This document shows positions 17,079 through 26,070 of a stretch of 64,000 nt of DNA, piece by piece. A model generated the notes under the pieces. It searched no databases. It was not told the DNA's origin and saw nothing but the letters and a program-made list of their open reading frames with translations. The stretch comes from Cognatishimia activa (GTDB taxonomy: Bacteria; Pseudomonadota; Alphaproteobacteria; Rhodobacterales; Rhodobacteraceae): positions 780,501-844,500 of the forward strand of contig NZ_CP096147.1 in the NCBI RefSeq assembly GCF_026016445.1, written 5' to 3'. Position numbers and translations under genes: made by a program. Each line of letters begins with the position of its first letter. The first letter of the stretch is position 1.

Positions 17079-18104
17079 TTAGCGCCTGAACCAACGGAAC
17101 AGAATTGGCGCGAAACTCACGATCATGACGATTCTCAGGATATGGTGCAAAACAACATAAGTCAGGTCCGCGCCAGCGATAATCGCGATCACAACCATCT
17201 CTGATTGTCCGCCGGGCAAGAAGGCAAGAAATGCATTCAGCCCCGGTGCGATGCCCAGGATTACGACAAATTCGATGAAGATCGCAGAGACCATCGCGAG
17301 CAAGACACCATTGAGGATGCCAGCCAGAACATAGCGTTTGAACTCCTGCCAAGTGAGGCCAACGTATTTTGACCCAACGCCAATTGCGATGAAGAATTGG
17401 CTGGCCCAGATCATCTCGGCAGGTGGGCGTTGTGTAATAACTCCGCTCAGCGACAGGATTGTTGTCAGGAGCATTGGGCCAATGATCGTGGCGCCTAGCA
17501 GTTTCAGCTTTGCAGCCAGCCACCAACCGCAAAGGCCGGCAAATATCATGAGAGCAATTTGCATCGGTGGTGTATCGGTCGCGGCAGAGCCCGGACGGGC
17601 GAGCAGGTCAACCTCCCAGATATGAGAAATCACCAAAGGAGCGATGCCGATAATCAACAGAACTCGTGTTGCGTGGATCAGGCTAAGAGCGCGCACATTG
17701 CCACCTGCAGCTTCTCCGAAGACCAAAAGGTCTTGCAGGCCACCGGGCATGGCACCGTAATAGGCTGTGACTTTGTCCAGCTTGAACGCGTGCCTCAGCA
17801 ACGGAAAAGTCACCAGCGCCGTGATTGCAATGAAAACTGGGACGAGTGCCAAAGACAATCCCATCCGCGGAATCGAGGCAATCACCTCTGGCGTGATCGA
17901 AGAGCCAATCGCTACACCGAGCACCGTGCGAAATCCAAAGTTAAGCCATTTGTGCATTTGCAGTTCGACACCCAATAGGGCGGTGATCAAACAAAGGACA
18001 AGAGGCCCCATCAAAAAGGGCAGGGGCAGACCAAGATACCAGAACAAAAAGACGCCAAGGGCACCAATCGAATAGGTTTTTAGCTGGATCAACAGGTCCG
18101 ACAT
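17079..18104 (-). CDS. AbrB-family (PF05145) polytopic membrane protein
   Basis: A 341-residue, very hydrophobic protein with about nine to ten predicted membrane segments and the internal duplication typical of PF05145: FLMGPLVLCLITALLG in the first half mirrors IIGPMLLTTILSLSG in the second, and AMPGGLQDLLVFGE mirrors FLPGGQSEMVVIAI. The family is called AbrB or ammonia monooxygenase in databases, both misnomers; it is unrelated to the AbrB DNA-binding protein and its substrate is unknown. ATG at 18104 (MSDLLIQLKT) is chosen; the frame runs open to 18491, but that part lacks family similarity and overlaps the divergent gene. Confidence 0.8.
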   Translation of the reverse strand: MSDLLIQLKTYSIGALGVFLFWYLGLPLPFLMGPLVLCLITALLGVELQMHKWLNFGFRTVLGVAIGSSITPEVIASIPRMGLSLALVPVFIAITALVTFPLLRHAFKLDKVTAYYGAMPGGLQDLLVFGEAAGGNVRALSLIHATRVLLIIGIAPLVISHIWEVDLLARPGSAATDTPPMQIALMIFAGLCGWWLAAKLKLLGATIIGPMLLTTILSLSGVITQRPPAEMIWASQFFIAIGVGSKYVGLTWQEFKRYVLAGILNGVLLAMVSAIFIEFVVILGIAPGLNAFLAFLPGGQSEMVVIAIIAGADLTYVVLHHILRIVMIVSFAPILFRWFRR

Positions 18105-18287
18105 GGGCGTCCTTTCTTCCCTGTCTTCGATCAATTTCCGACACAGGTAAAGTGAAACAGCCCGTATTTGAGGCGTGTTTCGCAGAGGAGAACAGCGGTT
18201 TGATGCAAGGGCTGACCTCAAGCGTAGCGGAGGCTGGACCTTTGGCATCGAATGGGGCATAGAGAAGTGGAATTTGCGGAGGCATCC

Positions 18288-18671
18288 ATGGGCATTCTCA
18301 ACACTCTTTTGCGTGCAGTCACCTGGTGGAACGGGCAAACCCTGAACACTCAAATCTATACATGGCGCAAGGGCGAGAAGGTTGGCGAAGACGACCAGGG
18401 CAATGCCTACTTCCGCAACAAAGACGATAGCAAACGCTGGGTGATTTATAACGGCGAAGCCGAAGCAAGCCGGATCGGCGCTGATTGGCACGGCTGGCTA
18501 CACCGCACCTTTGACGAAGTCCCTACTGATAAACCTTTGAAAAAGAAATCCTGGGAAAAGCCGCATCAGGAAAACTTGACCGGCACAGCCTTGGCCTACG
18601 CACCCGCAGGGTCCATCCGCTCTGGCACTCCAGTAGAGCGGTCTGACTACGAAGCCTGGTCCCCGGAATAA
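18288..18671 (+). CDS. NDUFA12-like NADH:ubiquinone oxidoreductase accessory subunit
   Basis: A 127-residue homologue of mitochondrial complex I subunit NDUFA12 (B17.2; PF05071), found as a supernumerary subunit of alphaproteobacterial complex I. Visible are [39 protein letters not shown] and [23 protein letters not shown] at 18288 ([19 protein letters not shown]) is preferred over 18252 because GCGGAGG sits seven bases before it and homology begins there. Next are mlaD and a DUF2155 gene, the usual alphaproteobacterial neighbourhood. Confidence 0.92.
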   Translation: MGILNTLLRAVTWWNGQTLNTQIYTWRKGEKVGEDDQGNAYFRNKDDSKRWVIYNGEAEASRIGADWHGWLHRTFDEVPTDKPLKKKSWEKPHQENLTGTALAYAPAGSIRSGTPVERSDYEAWSPE

Positions 18672-18685
18672 ACAGCAGAAAACTG

Positions 18686-19132
18686 ATGGCAGCTCAAAAC
18701 ACTGAAATCGCAGTCGGTGGTGTCGTTCTTGCGGCAGCGCTGGGATTTGCAATCTATATGGGTCAGGCGAGCGGCTTTGCTGCTCGGTCTGATGGCTATG
18801 ATCTGACAGCCTCCTTCCGGTCGATTGAAGGCGTGACAGTTGGCACCGATGTACGTCTGGCTGGAGTGAAAATCGGTACCGTCACCGGTATTGATCTGAA
18901 CCCAGAGACCTTCCGGGCGGATGCGCGTTTAACGGTGCAGGATAATATCATACTTCCAGATGACACTGCCGTTGTGATTTCATCCGAAGGCCTTTTGGGA
19001 GGTAATTTCGTGGAAATCCTGCCCGGTGGTTCGCCTTTCAATCTGGAAGAGGGCGATGAGATCGAGGATACGCAGGGTGCTGTCAGTCTGATCTCACTTT
19101 TGCTGAAATTTGTATCGGGTAGCGGCGAATGA
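18686..19132 (+). CDS. mlaD: MlaD-family phospholipid transport protein (MCE domain)
   Basis: MlaD is the inner-membrane-anchored hexameric MCE protein of the Mla system that moves phospholipids between outer and inner membranes. The 148-residue protein has one N-terminal membrane anchor (about residues 9-26) and an MCE domain beginning YDLTASFRSIEGVTVGTDVRLAGVKIG broken across residues 35-60, then LLGGNFVEILPGG. The remaining Mla ABC components are not in the window. It overlaps the next gene by four bases. Confidence 0.9.
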   Translation: MAAQNTEIAVGGVVLAAALGFAIYMGQASGFAARSDGYDLTASFRSIEGVTVGTDVRLAGVKIGTVTGIDLNPETFRADARLTVQDNIILPDDTAVVISSEGLLGGNFVEILPGGSPFNLEEGDEIEDTQGAVSLISLLLKFVSGSGE

Positions 19133-19593
19133 AGTGGCTTGGCGCTATAGCATTTGCGCTCTGTGCCTCTGCTGCTGGCGCCCAGGAGATTGTTATCGAA
19201 GAACTCGATGGGCTCGAAGATGGGATCACATTGCGTCAAACGCCGATCTTTGAGGAAATCGTGGAAGAAGTCCGCGCTGTTCCCGGAACCGGCGCAATCC
19301 TGCGTGGCCTTGATAAGATGAGCGGGCAGGTCGAGGACTTCGAACTGCAAAATGGCTATAGCATTGGCTTTGGCAACCTGCGGGTCGACCTTGCTGAGTG
19401 CCGCCATCCTGATGATAATCCCACCGGCGAAGCCTATGCGTTTCTCACTATTTTTGATGGTCCAGCGGTGGGAGACCCGGCGTTTCAAGGGTGGATGATT
19501 GCATCCTCCCCAGCGCTCAGCGCCATGGATCATGCCCGCTATGACGTCTGGGTTCTGCGCTGCACCACGGACGCCGCAGAAGGCACCGAATAG
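19129..19593 (+). CDS. Secreted DUF2155 protein
   Basis: A 154-residue protein with a Sec signal peptide (cleavage near ASAAGA, about residue 18) and a DUF2155 domain (PF09923): LRGLDKMSGQVEDFELQNG, the Cys of DLAECRHPDDNP, FQGWMIASSPALSAMDHARY and WVLRCTT. The two Cys could form a disulfide. Its function is unknown. The start overlaps the mlaD stop (ATGA). The last 55 bases overlap, tail to tail, the 3' end of aat on the other strand, so both C-termini are encoded by the same DNA. Confidence 0.88.
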   Translation: MKWLGAIAFALCASAAGAQEIVIEELDGLEDGITLRQTPIFEEIVEEVRAVPGTGAILRGLDKMSGQVEDFELQNGYSIGFGNLRVDLAECRHPDDNPTGEAYAFLTIFDGPAVGDPAFQGWMIASSPALSAMDHARYDVWVLRCTTDAAEGTE

Positions 19594-20177
19594 GCCTCGA
19601 TATCTGCTGATTTGATCACCGCCTTCGCCAGGCGGTCGTGATAGTCGTCACGCGACAGTTCTTCCGCGCCAAGAGACTGCAAATGTGGTGTTAAAAATTG
19701 CGTGTCAAAAAGCTTAAAACCACATTGATCAAGATGGGTGGTCAGATAGGCCAAGGCGATCTTGCTGGCATCTCTGGCGTGGGAAAACATGCTTTCACCA
19801 AAGAATGCAGCGCCGAGCGTCACGCCGTATACGCCTCCAATTAGGTTGCCATCTTCTGACCAGACCTCAATTGAATGCGCCTGAGATTTGTTGTGTAAGG
19901 CTATGTAAAGACTTCTGATTTCCGTGTTGATCCAGGTATCATCACGATCAGCGCAACCATCTAAGACCCCTTCAAAATCTTTATTCAGGGTCACTGAAAA
20001 CCCGCCCTGACGAATGCGTTTCGCAAGGCTGCGTGAGATATGAAAATCTTGGATGGGAAGAACGCCGCGACGTTTGGGATCGACCCAGAATATCTCTGGG
20101 TCGTTCCGATGTTCTGACATGGGAAAGACGCCCATGGCATAGGCGCGCATTAACATTTCGGGTGTGATAGTTCCCAT
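19539..20177 (-). CDS. aat: Leucyl/phenylalanyl-tRNA--protein transferase
   Basis: Aat adds Leu or Phe to N-terminal Arg/Lys of proteins, marking them for ClpS-ClpAP degradation. The 212-residue protein has the conserved N-terminus (LLMRAYAMGVFPMSE equivalent, here TPEMLMRAYAMGVFPMSEH), WVDPKRRGVLPI, SRSLAKRIRQGGFSVTLNKD, HSIEVWSEDGNLIGGVYGV and the catalytic-core ESMFSHARDASKIAL, ending with FDTQFLTPHLQSLGA. The C-terminal 18 or so codons overlap the convergent DUF2155 gene. Confidence 0.95.
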   Translation of the reverse strand: MGTITPEMLMRAYAMGVFPMSEHRNDPEIFWVDPKRRGVLPIQDFHISRSLAKRIRQGGFSVTLNKDFEGVLDGCADRDDTWINTEIRSLYIALHNKSQAHSIEVWSEDGNLIGGVYGVTLGAAFFGESMFSHARDASKIALAYLTTHLDQCGFKLFDTQFLTPHLQSLGAEELSRDDYHDRLAKAVIKSADIEAYSVPSAASVVQRRTQTS

Positions 20178-20198
20178 ATTATCGCGCGCCCAAAGGCA

Positions 20199-21545
20199 TC
20201 ACTCGTATGTGGCCTCCAGCCATTTTTCCAACCAGTGAATATTGTATTCGCCAGTATGGATGTCTTCTTCTTCCAGCAATTGGTGGAAGAGAGGTACGGT
20301 GGTGTCGATACCATCGATGATCAGCTCACCCAAAGCACGGTGCAGACGTGCCAAGGCCTCTGTGCGATCACGCCCATGCACAATCAGCTTGCCAATCAAG
20401 CTGTCGTAGTAGGGTGGGATGGAGTAGCCGTCATAAAGCGCGGAATCCATACGCACACCCAGACCGCCAGGCGCGTGGAACTGTGTGATCTTGCCGGGGC
20501 AAGGCGCAAAGTTTGGTAGGCGTTCTGCATTCAGACGGACCTCAATCGAGTGGCCGTTGATTTCCAGATCATCCTGACCAAAGGACATGTCCATGCCAGA
20601 TGCAACACGGATTTGCTCGCGCACGAGGTCCACACCAAAGATCGACTCGGTCACAGGGTGTTCCACTTGCAGACGTGTGTTCATCTCAATGAAGTAGAAC
20701 TCGCCGTTCTCGTAAAGGAACTCGATAGTACCAGCGCCGATGTAGTTGATTTTGGCAACCGCATCCGCACAGATCTTACCAATGCTTGCACGCTCTTCAG
20801 GAGAGATACATGGGCCCGGAGCTTCTTCGAAAACCTTTTGGTGGCGACGCTGCAGAGAGCAATCGCGTTCACCCAGATGCACAGCTTTTCCTTTGCCGTC
20901 ACCGAAGACTTGGATTTCGATATGGCGCGGCGTGGTCAGGTACTTCTCGATATAGACTTCGTCGTTGCCGAAGGCCGCTTTACCCTCTGCACGCGCGGTC
21001 ATGAAGGCCGATTCCATGTCAGCAGCGGTTTGCGCCACTTTCATACCGCGACCACCACCACCAGCTGTGGCTTTGATGATCACCGGATAGCCAATCTCTT
21101 CGCCGATCTTCTTGGCTGCCGCGAGATCCGGCACGCCACCGTCAGAGCCCGGAACGCATGGTACGCCCAGATCTTTCATGGTGTCTTTCGCTGTGATCTT
21201 GTCACCCATGACGCGGATGTGTTCTGCTGTCGGGCCGATGAAGGTCAGGTCGTGATCTTCGACGATCTGAACGAACTTTGCATTCTCAGAAAGGAAGCCA
21301 TAGCCCGGGTGGATCGCCTGCGCGCCGGTGATTTCACAGGCGGCAATGATCGAGGCCATATTCAGGTAGCTGTCTGTGCCCGGTGCGGGACCGATGCAGA
21401 CCGCTTCGTCGGCCATGCGCACGTGCATCGCATCGGCATCTGCAGTGGAGTGCACTGCGACCGATTTAATGCCCATCTCGCGGCAGGCCCGGATCACACG
21501 AAGTGCGATCTCGCCACGGTTGGCAATTAGGATTTTGTCAAACAT
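20199..21545 (-). CDS. accC: Acetyl-CoA carboxylase, biotin carboxylase subunit
   Basis: AccC carboxylates biotin on BCCP with ATP and bicarbonate in the first step of fatty-acid synthesis. The 448-residue length is standard. N-terminus [23 protein letters not shown]-grasp glycine loop [10 protein letters not shown]; metal and bicarbonate site [22 protein letters not shown] split over residues 275-297; C-terminal domain with [11 protein letters not shown]. It follows accB by nine bases on the same strand, the usual accBC operon. Confidence 0.98.
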   Translation of the reverse strand: MFDKILIANRGEIALRVIRACREMGIKSVAVHSTADADAMHVRMADEAVCIGPAPGTDSYLNMASIIAACEITGAQAIHPGYGFLSENAKFVQIVEDHDLTFIGPTAEHIRVMGDKITAKDTMKDLGVPCVPGSDGGVPDLAAAKKIGEEIGYPVIIKATAGGGGRGMKVAQTAADMESAFMTARAEGKAAFGNDEVYIEKYLTTPRHIEIQVFGDGKGKAVHLGERDCSLQRRHQKVFEEAPGPCISPEERASIGKICADAVAKINYIGAGTIEFLYENGEFYFIEMNTRLQVEHPVTESIFGVDLVREQIRVASGMDMSFGQDDLEINGHSIEVRLNAERLPNFAPCPGKITQFHAPGGLGVRMDSALYDGYSIPPYYDSLIGKLIVHGRDRTEALARLHRALGELIIDGIDTTVPLFHQLLEEEDIHTGEYNIHWLEKWLEATYE

Positions 21546-21554
21546 ACGAAGGCC

Positions 21555-22061
21555 TTACTCGATGATGACCAGAGGTGCGCCGTATTCGATGGTGTCACCA
21601 TCTGCGACCAGGATGCGCTTCACAGTGCCGGATTTTGGCGCCGGGATATGGTTCATGGTTTTCATCGCTTCAACGATCAGCAATGTGTCGCCTTCAGAAA
21701 CCGATGCGCCCACAGAGATGAACGACGGCGCGCCCGGCTCTGCCTGAAGGTAAACCGTACCAACCATCGGGGAAGTCACCGCACCCGGATGGCTTGCTGG
21801 GTCATCGTTAGACGCTGCTGGCGCGGCTGCTGGAGCTACTGCAGGCGCTGCTGCCGGTGCAGGTGCTGCGGCAACCGGTGCCGCTACTGGCGCGGCGACG
21901 GCTGCGGCTACAACCTCTTTCTGACGGCTGACACGCACGTTGATGCTGTCGTCTTCGCCGTATTCGCGCATGACTTCGATTTCGGTCAATTCGTTGGACT
22001 GCAACAGCTCTGCCAGAGCCTGGATAAAGGCGACGTCAGAGTCGGTGGTTTTTTTGCTCAT
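21555..22061 (-). CDS. accB: Acetyl-CoA carboxylase biotin carboxyl carrier protein
   Basis: BCCP carries biotin between the two half-reactions. The 168-residue protein has an N-terminal helix, a flexible Ala/Pro-rich linker (about residues 52-84, repeated APVAA and APAAAP units) and a biotinyl domain with [16 protein letters not shown], the biotin-lysine motif [10 protein letters not shown] and the end [14 protein letters not shown] lies before the ATG. First gene of accBC; two tandem copies of a 10-mer lie just upstream. Confidence 0.97.
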   Translation of the reverse strand: MSKKTTDSDVAFIQALAELLQSNELTEIEVMREYGEDDSINVRVSRQKEVVAAAVAAPVAAPVAAAPAPAAAPAVAPAAAPAASNDDPASHPGAVTSPMVGTVYLQAEPGAPSFISVGASVSEGDTLLIVEAMKTMNHIPAPKSGTVKRILVADGDTIEYGAPLVIIE

Positions 22062-22071
22062 GTTTGTCCTC

Positions 22072-22091
22072 TGCCGCGCGATGCCGCGCGA
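22072..22091. repeat. Tandem 10-bp duplication upstream of accB
   Basis: TGCCGCGCGA occurs twice head to tail, ending 11 bases before the accB start on the template side. It may be a simple slippage product in the leader; no known operator is recognised. Confidence 0.4.
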
Positions 22092-22211
22092 AATGTGTTT
22101 GTTTCCCCTAATGGACGCTTATAGGCCATATTTTCAGCGAGGAAAAGCAGGGCTTGACCCGTGAAATGACCCGATTTTGACTCGGCTAGGGGGAATTATA
22201 CTGAAGAAGTC

Positions 22212-22754
22212 TCAAAGTGGCATTCCTGAGAGCTTTGCAACCAATTCTGCCAGCTTCCGCGCTCCGAATTTCTTCAGCAATCTCGCGCGATATTCCTCGA
22301 CGGTGCGATAACTGATCTCCAGTTCCAATCCAATTTCTTTGGAAGTCATACCCCTACATGTCAGGATTGCGATTTCACGCTCGCGTTGGGTCAGGGAGAC
22401 GACTGGGCGTTCGTCAGAAAGATCGGCGAAGGTCCAAACCCCACAATGAAACGGATTGTCGGGGCTTAAGGATTTTCCGCGAACACGACACCAAAATAGG
22501 CTGCCATCCTTGCGTTTCATTATGCGTTCATCGTGATAGGAACCTTGCTCTTCCATGGCGGTTTTCACTTTTTCGCCCATGGTTTCAAAGTCTTCGCGTG
22601 AAGCGTAAAATTCTGCGATGCTCTGTCCCCGGCATTCGTCGACCGTTTTCCCAAACATTTCCGCAAACGCGTCATTTGGTGTGCGCACGATGCGGTCTTC
22701 GAGCATGCAAATGCCAATGGGGGCGTGAGTAAAGGCAAGGTCTGAGATCGACAT
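22212..22754 (-). CDS. PAS-domain LuxR-type transcriptional regulator
   Basis: A 180-residue regulator. The N-terminal PAS domain (about residues 5-115) shows FTHAPIGICMLEDRIVRTPN, FAEMFGKTVDECRGQSI and a PAC-like RKDGSLFWCRVRGKSL; the C-terminal LuxR helix-turn-helix (about 118-178) shows SLTQREREIAILTCRGMTSK and SYRTVEEYRARLLKKFGA. There is no receiver domain, so it probably senses a ligand or redox state directly; no cofactor residue is evident. ATG at 22754 (MSISDLAF) is preferred; 22772 (MCILAPM) is possible, while the open frame up to 22922 overlaps the divergent gene. Targets are unknown. Confidence 0.82.
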   Translation of the reverse strand: MSISDLAFTHAPIGICMLEDRIVRTPNDAFAEMFGKTVDECRGQSIAEFYASREDFETMGEKVKTAMEEQGSYHDERIMKRKDGSLFWCRVRGKSLSPDNPFHCGVWTFADLSDERPVVSLTQREREIAILTCRGMTSKEIGLELEISYRTVEEYRARLLKKFGARKLAELVAKLSGMPL

Positions 22755-22888
22755 GGGCGCAAGAATGCACATGAATGAGGCATTGCCAAGAGGTGTTCGA
22801 GATTGAAGCAAATGCAATCGGTCGTTGACGAGGCCAGCTCGCTTACGCAGGGTAAGAAAAACTGTCGATAATGTGGGGATCAGGCGAC

Positions 22889-23497
22889 ATGATGCGCATT
22901 GCAATTTTATTGGCGGGGGCAATGACGGTTACAGGATGTCTTTCCGAGGAAAAAGCCTTCGGAAAGTCTGCGGGATACGGCCGCTCATATCATAGCCCTG
23001 TTCATGTTCACATTCCGCAGAATGCGCCGTCGATAACGCAACAGTTCCGCAAAGTTGAAGACAATGAACACTATGGATTGGATGTTCACGCTCCAATCGG
23101 AACACCCGTGATCGCTGCTGCCGGTGGGGAAGTGATCAAATCTTTCTGGGGACCGGCCTATGGTAACCAAATCGAAATATTGCACCCAGCTGATTCCTCT
23201 GGGAAGACCTCTCGCACTCGATATGTTCATCTTGAAAAGCGGATCGCAGAGGTCGGCGATCAAGTGGCGCGAGGAACCCAGATTGGGACACTTGGCATAA
23301 CCGGTTTTTTGTCGAGTGGCTTCCCGCATCTTCATTTCGAAACGCTCTATCGAGGGACGAGCATTATTCATAGTGCAGAAGACCCGAACCTCTTCTGGGT
23401 CAACGGGGAAGGTAAGGTGACCTGTTTTGATCAAAGGCGCCATGCAGACCTAAGTTCAGAAAATTTCGTCCTGACTTATCCAGTGCCTTGTAAATAG
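22889..23497 (+). CDS. M23-family (LytM) metallopeptidase lipoprotein
   Basis: A 202-residue lipoprotein (signal MMRIAILLAGAMTVTGC with lipobox VTGC) carrying an M23 domain. Zinc ligands are seen in HYGLDVHAPIGTPV (HxGxD) and PHLHFET (HxH), so the peptidase may be active on peptidoglycan cross-links, unlike the degenerate LytM activators. ATG at 22889 has AGG five bases before it; the frame is open from 22871. It is transcribed divergently from the PAS-LuxR regulator and followed by a bidirectional terminator. The substrate is unknown. Confidence 0.87.
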   Translation: MMRIAILLAGAMTVTGCLSEEKAFGKSAGYGRSYHSPVHVHIPQNAPSITQQFRKVEDNEHYGLDVHAPIGTPVIAAAGGEVIKSFWGPAYGNQIEILHPADSSGKTSRTRYVHLEKRIAEVGDQVARGTQIGTLGITGFLSSGFPHLHFETLYRGTSIIHSAEDPNLFWVNGEGKVTCFDQRRHADLSSENFVLTYPVPCK

Positions 23498-23500
23498 ACA

Positions 23501-23529
23501 AAAAAACCCGGCTCTGTGGCCGGGTTTTC
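23501..23529. terminator. Bidirectional terminator between convergent genes
   Basis: AAAACCCGGC and GCCGGGTTTT pair perfectly over 10 bp around a six-base loop (TCTGTG), with T-rich ends on both strands. It separates the M23 peptidase gene from the CoA-transferase genes. Confidence 0.9.
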
Positions 23530-23550
23530 ATTTGATATCAAACGATTGGC

Positions 23551-24177
23551 TTAGTTGACGATGGTCGCCTCGGTTGCGGCGCGCAACTCGTCTTCGGTAA
23601 CGCCTTCAGCCACTTCAACGATCTTCAGACCACCTTCGACTACATCGAGAACGCCGTAGTTTGTGATAATGCGATCCACAACGCCCTTACCGGTCAGCGG
23701 CAGAGTGCACTCTTTCAGCAGTTTGGACTGGCCATGCTTATTGGCGTGGTCCATCACAACAATCACACGGCCAACACCGGCCACTAGGTCCATCGCCCCG
23801 CCCATGCCTTTGACGAGCTTGCCCGGGATCATCCAGTTCGCGAGGTCGCCGTTTTCAGCCACTTCCATCGCGCCCAAAATCGCGGCCGCGATTTTACCGC
23901 CACGGATCATCGCAAAGGATTGCGCACTGTCAAAATAAGCGGTGCGGCGCAGCTCGGTGATAGTTTGCTTACCAGCGTTGATCAGGTCAGGGTCTTCATC
24001 TCCTTCAAACGGGAATGGGCCCATGCCCAGCATGCCGTTTTCAGATTGCAACGTGATGTCTTTGTCGCCCACATAGTTTGCCACCAGCGTCGGAATACCG
24101 ATGCCGAGGTTCACATACATGCCATCTTCAAGTTCCTGAGCGGCACGTTCGGCCATTTGGTTACGATCCCAAGCCAT
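23551..24177 (-). CDS. 3-oxoacid CoA-transferase subunit B
   Basis: The beta subunit of a succinyl-CoA:3-ketoacid (or acetoacetyl) CoA-transferase used in ketone-body and acetoacetate catabolism. The 208-residue protein has LGIGIPTLVANYV, the catalytic glutamate motif SENGMLG, and KLVKGMGGAMDLVAG near the middle. It starts two bases after the alpha-subunit stop, so the two subunits are made together. The exact CoA donor and acceptor cannot be told from sequence alone. Confidence 0.93.
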   Translation of the reverse strand: MAWDRNQMAERAAQELEDGMYVNLGIGIPTLVANYVGDKDITLQSENGMLGMGPFPFEGDEDPDLINAGKQTITELRRTAYFDSAQSFAMIRGGKIAAAILGAMEVAENGDLANWMIPGKLVKGMGGAMDLVAGVGRVIVVMDHANKHGQSKLLKECTLPLTGKGVVDRIITNYGVLDVVEGGLKIVEVAEGVTEDELRAATEATIVN

Positions 24178-24179
24178 GA

Positions 24180-24884
24180 TTATGCCTCCTCACGTGGACG
24201 GGTGGTGCGCTGTTCGATGCGCTTTTCGTGCTCACCTTGAACGATGCGATGCACATAGATGCCCGGCAGGTGGATCGCGTCTGGGTCCAAGGAACCGACC
24301 GGGACGATCTCTTCCACTTCCAGAACGCAGACCTTACCGCAGGTCGCAGCTGGCACGTTGAAGTTTCGGGCAGTTTTGCGGAAGATCGCGTTGCCGGTTT
24401 CGTCCGCCTTCCACGCTTTGACGATGGCGAGGTCTGCAAAGATACCTTCTTCGAGGATGTAGTCTTTGCCGTTCCAAGATTTCACGTCTTTGCCTTCAGC
24501 AATCACGGTACCGACGCCAGTCTGGGTGTAAAAGCCCGGAATGCCCGCACCGCCTGCGCGCATACGCTCTGCCAATGTGCCTTGCGGGTTGAACTCCAGT
24601 TCCAACTCGCCAGACAAATACTGACGCATGAATTCGGCGTTTTCGCCCACATAAGATGACATCATCTTTTTGACCTGTTTGGTCTGCAGCAGAATGCCAA
24701 TCCCAAAATCATCCACGCCCGCGTTATTAGACGCAAAGGTCAGATCCTTGGTGCCGGCCTCTTTGATCGCTTCTAGCAGCAGCTCTGGAATGCCGCATAG
24801 ACCAAAGCCACCGGCGGCGATCAGCATGCCGTCTTCCAGAAGGCCATCCAGCGCTTCTGTCGCGTTTGCATAGACTTTTTGCAT
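24180..24884 (-). CDS. 3-oxoacid CoA-transferase subunit A
   Basis: The alpha subunit partner of the gene downstream. The 234-residue protein has [35 protein letters not shown] and [16 protein letters not shown] at 24884 ([12 protein letters not shown]) has GGGAGAGG before it; the frame is open upstream to 24947 but that part has no family similarity. Promoter must lie in the 172-bp interval shared with the divergent sigma-factor gene. Confidence 0.93.
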   Translation of the reverse strand: MQKVYANATEALDGLLEDGMLIAAGGFGLCGIPELLLEAIKEAGTKDLTFASNNAGVDDFGIGILLQTKQVKKMMSSYVGENAEFMRQYLSGELELEFNPQGTLAERMRAGGAGIPGFYTQTGVGTVIAEGKDVKSWNGKDYILEEGIFADLAIVKAWKADETGNAIFRKTARNFNVPAATCGKVCVLEVEEIVPVGSLDPDAIHLPGIYVHRIVQGEHEKRIEQRTTRPREEA

Positions 24885-25056
24885 CGTCCTCTCCCTAAGA
24901 AATTCTCTTGAGCTTGGTATTGTTGAGGGGCAGGGGCAAGTCAACAACTACGGGTGTTTCCAGGTATTTCTACGGTTGCCCAAAAAAAGATGTATGATGG
25001 TGTGAACCTTTTGCCCTTAGGGGCGCACTTCTAAGTGCAAACAAAGGTAAGCGAGC

Positions 25057-25602
25057 ATGGCTACAAAAGAGCGGGCGTTAGAGGAATTCCTGGTAGCAGG
25101 GGCTCGCATGCGTGATCCGGCGGCCATGTCCGATTTGGTGCGCCTGCGTGGGCCAAGGCTCTTGGTGCACGCCACACGCCTCTTAGGTAATCGTGACGAG
25201 GCGCAGGATGCAGTCCAGGACGCGTGGATCGAAATCTTTCGCAACCTCAAAGGGTTGCGCGTGGATGCAGCCTTTCCGGCTTGGGCTACTCGAATTGTCA
25301 CTCGCCGTTGTGCGCGGATCATATCAGGCAATCAAAGAACCCGGAAGATCGCAGAGGAGTTGACCCCGATCACTGAGACGGAGGCCGAAACACCTTCGGA
25401 TGATTTGAAACTCGTGCAAGACGCCATCGCCGAATTGCCACCACAACAGGCGGCGACGGTGGCGCTCTTTTACCTCGAAGATATGAGCCTAGCGGAGGTT
25501 TCCGTGGCTCTGGACGTGCCAATTGGCACTGTGAAATCAAGGCTTTCGCTGGCGCGAGAGCGGTTGAAAGCGCAATTGAAAGGAGCGTTTGATGACCAAT
25601 AG
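25057..25602 (+). CDS. ECF-like RNA polymerase sigma factor
   Basis: A 181-residue sigma-70 family protein with only regions 2 and 4. Region 2 is seen at about residues 28-70 (RGPRLLVHATRLLGNRDEAQ, then DAVQDAWIEIFRNL) and region 4 at about 125-175 (LPPQQAATVALFYLEDMSLA and GTVKSRLSLARERLKAQLKG). It would direct RNA polymerase to a stress-type regulon. The next gene overlaps its 3' end by 11 bases and encodes a small membrane protein, the usual position of an anti-sigma factor. Confidence 0.88.
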   Translation: MATKERALEEFLVAGARMRDPAAMSDLVRLRGPRLLVHATRLLGNRDEAQDAVQDAWIEIFRNLKGLRVDAAFPAWATRIVTRRCARIISGNQRTRKIAEELTPITETEAETPSDDLKLVQDAIAELPPQQAATVALFYLEDMSLAEVSVALDVPIGTVKSRLSLARERLKAQLKGAFDDQ

Positions 25603-25969
25603 AAATGACTTAGACAAGATGATTAAAGCGGCTCTGACGGGCCATGATCGTGAGATCCTGGACGGTACCGAAGAGCTCGGCTGGTTCGCACTGGGGTTGA
25701 AACAATTCACCGGGAAACTGGGCTGGGTGACATGGGTTCTGATGGTCGTACAGACCGCAATGTTCATCGCTGGAGCCTATTTGGGGATCAAGTTTCTCAA
25801 CGCGACTGAACTGCTGCCCGCGGTGAAAAATGGGATCGGCTCTGCAGTTCTATTGTTGATGGCGACCCAGCTTAAGCTCAGCCTGATGCCGCAGATGCAG
25901 GCAGATCGGGTGATCCGTGAGGTCAAGCGCTTGCAGTTGATCATGGCCTCCCATCAAGACGGCCAATAG
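25592..25969 (+). CDS. Small membrane protein, candidate anti-sigma factor (DUF6768-like)
   Basis: A 125-residue protein with a soluble N-terminal half (MTNRNDLDKMIKAALTG, then DGTEELGWFALG), two hydrophobic segments (about residues 50-70 and 82-102) and a charged C-terminal helix (QADRVIREVKRLQLIMASHQ). It resembles DUF6768 proteins that commonly follow ECF sigma genes; this family match is from memory. ATG at 25592 has AGGAG six bases upstream; a TTG one codon earlier is less likely. Overlap with the sigma gene suggests coupled translation and an inhibitory partner role, which is inference: no zinc anti-sigma motif is visible. Confidence 0.72.
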   Translation: MTNRNDLDKMIKAALTGHDREILDGTEELGWFALGLKQFTGKLGWVTWVLMVVQTAMFIAGAYLGIKFLNATELLPAVKNGIGSAVLLLMATQLKLSLMPQMQADRVIREVKRLQLIMASHQDGQ

Positions 25970-26070
25970 CGATGATGAAGGCTGCACAAATGCCCTTGCA
26001 ATCGACCATATACTCATGGATCAATCGAGCCGGGCGGTACAATGCGCTCGGATTTTGAGGAGCATTCACA

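Noticed and set aside
18105..18491. N-terminal extension of the AbrB-type membrane protein
   Set aside because: The extra 129 codons overlap the divergent NDUFA12-like gene and have no membrane or family character; the ATG at 18104 gives the normal family length.
20550..21530. A 326-codon open frame on the plus strand inside accC
   Set aside because: Antisense shadow of a fully conserved biotin carboxylase; no family motifs and no ribosome-binding site.
23531..23542. TTTGATATCAAA palindrome read as an FNR site
   Set aside because: The half-sites overlap without the required four-base spacer, and it lies between convergent genes rather than at a promoter.
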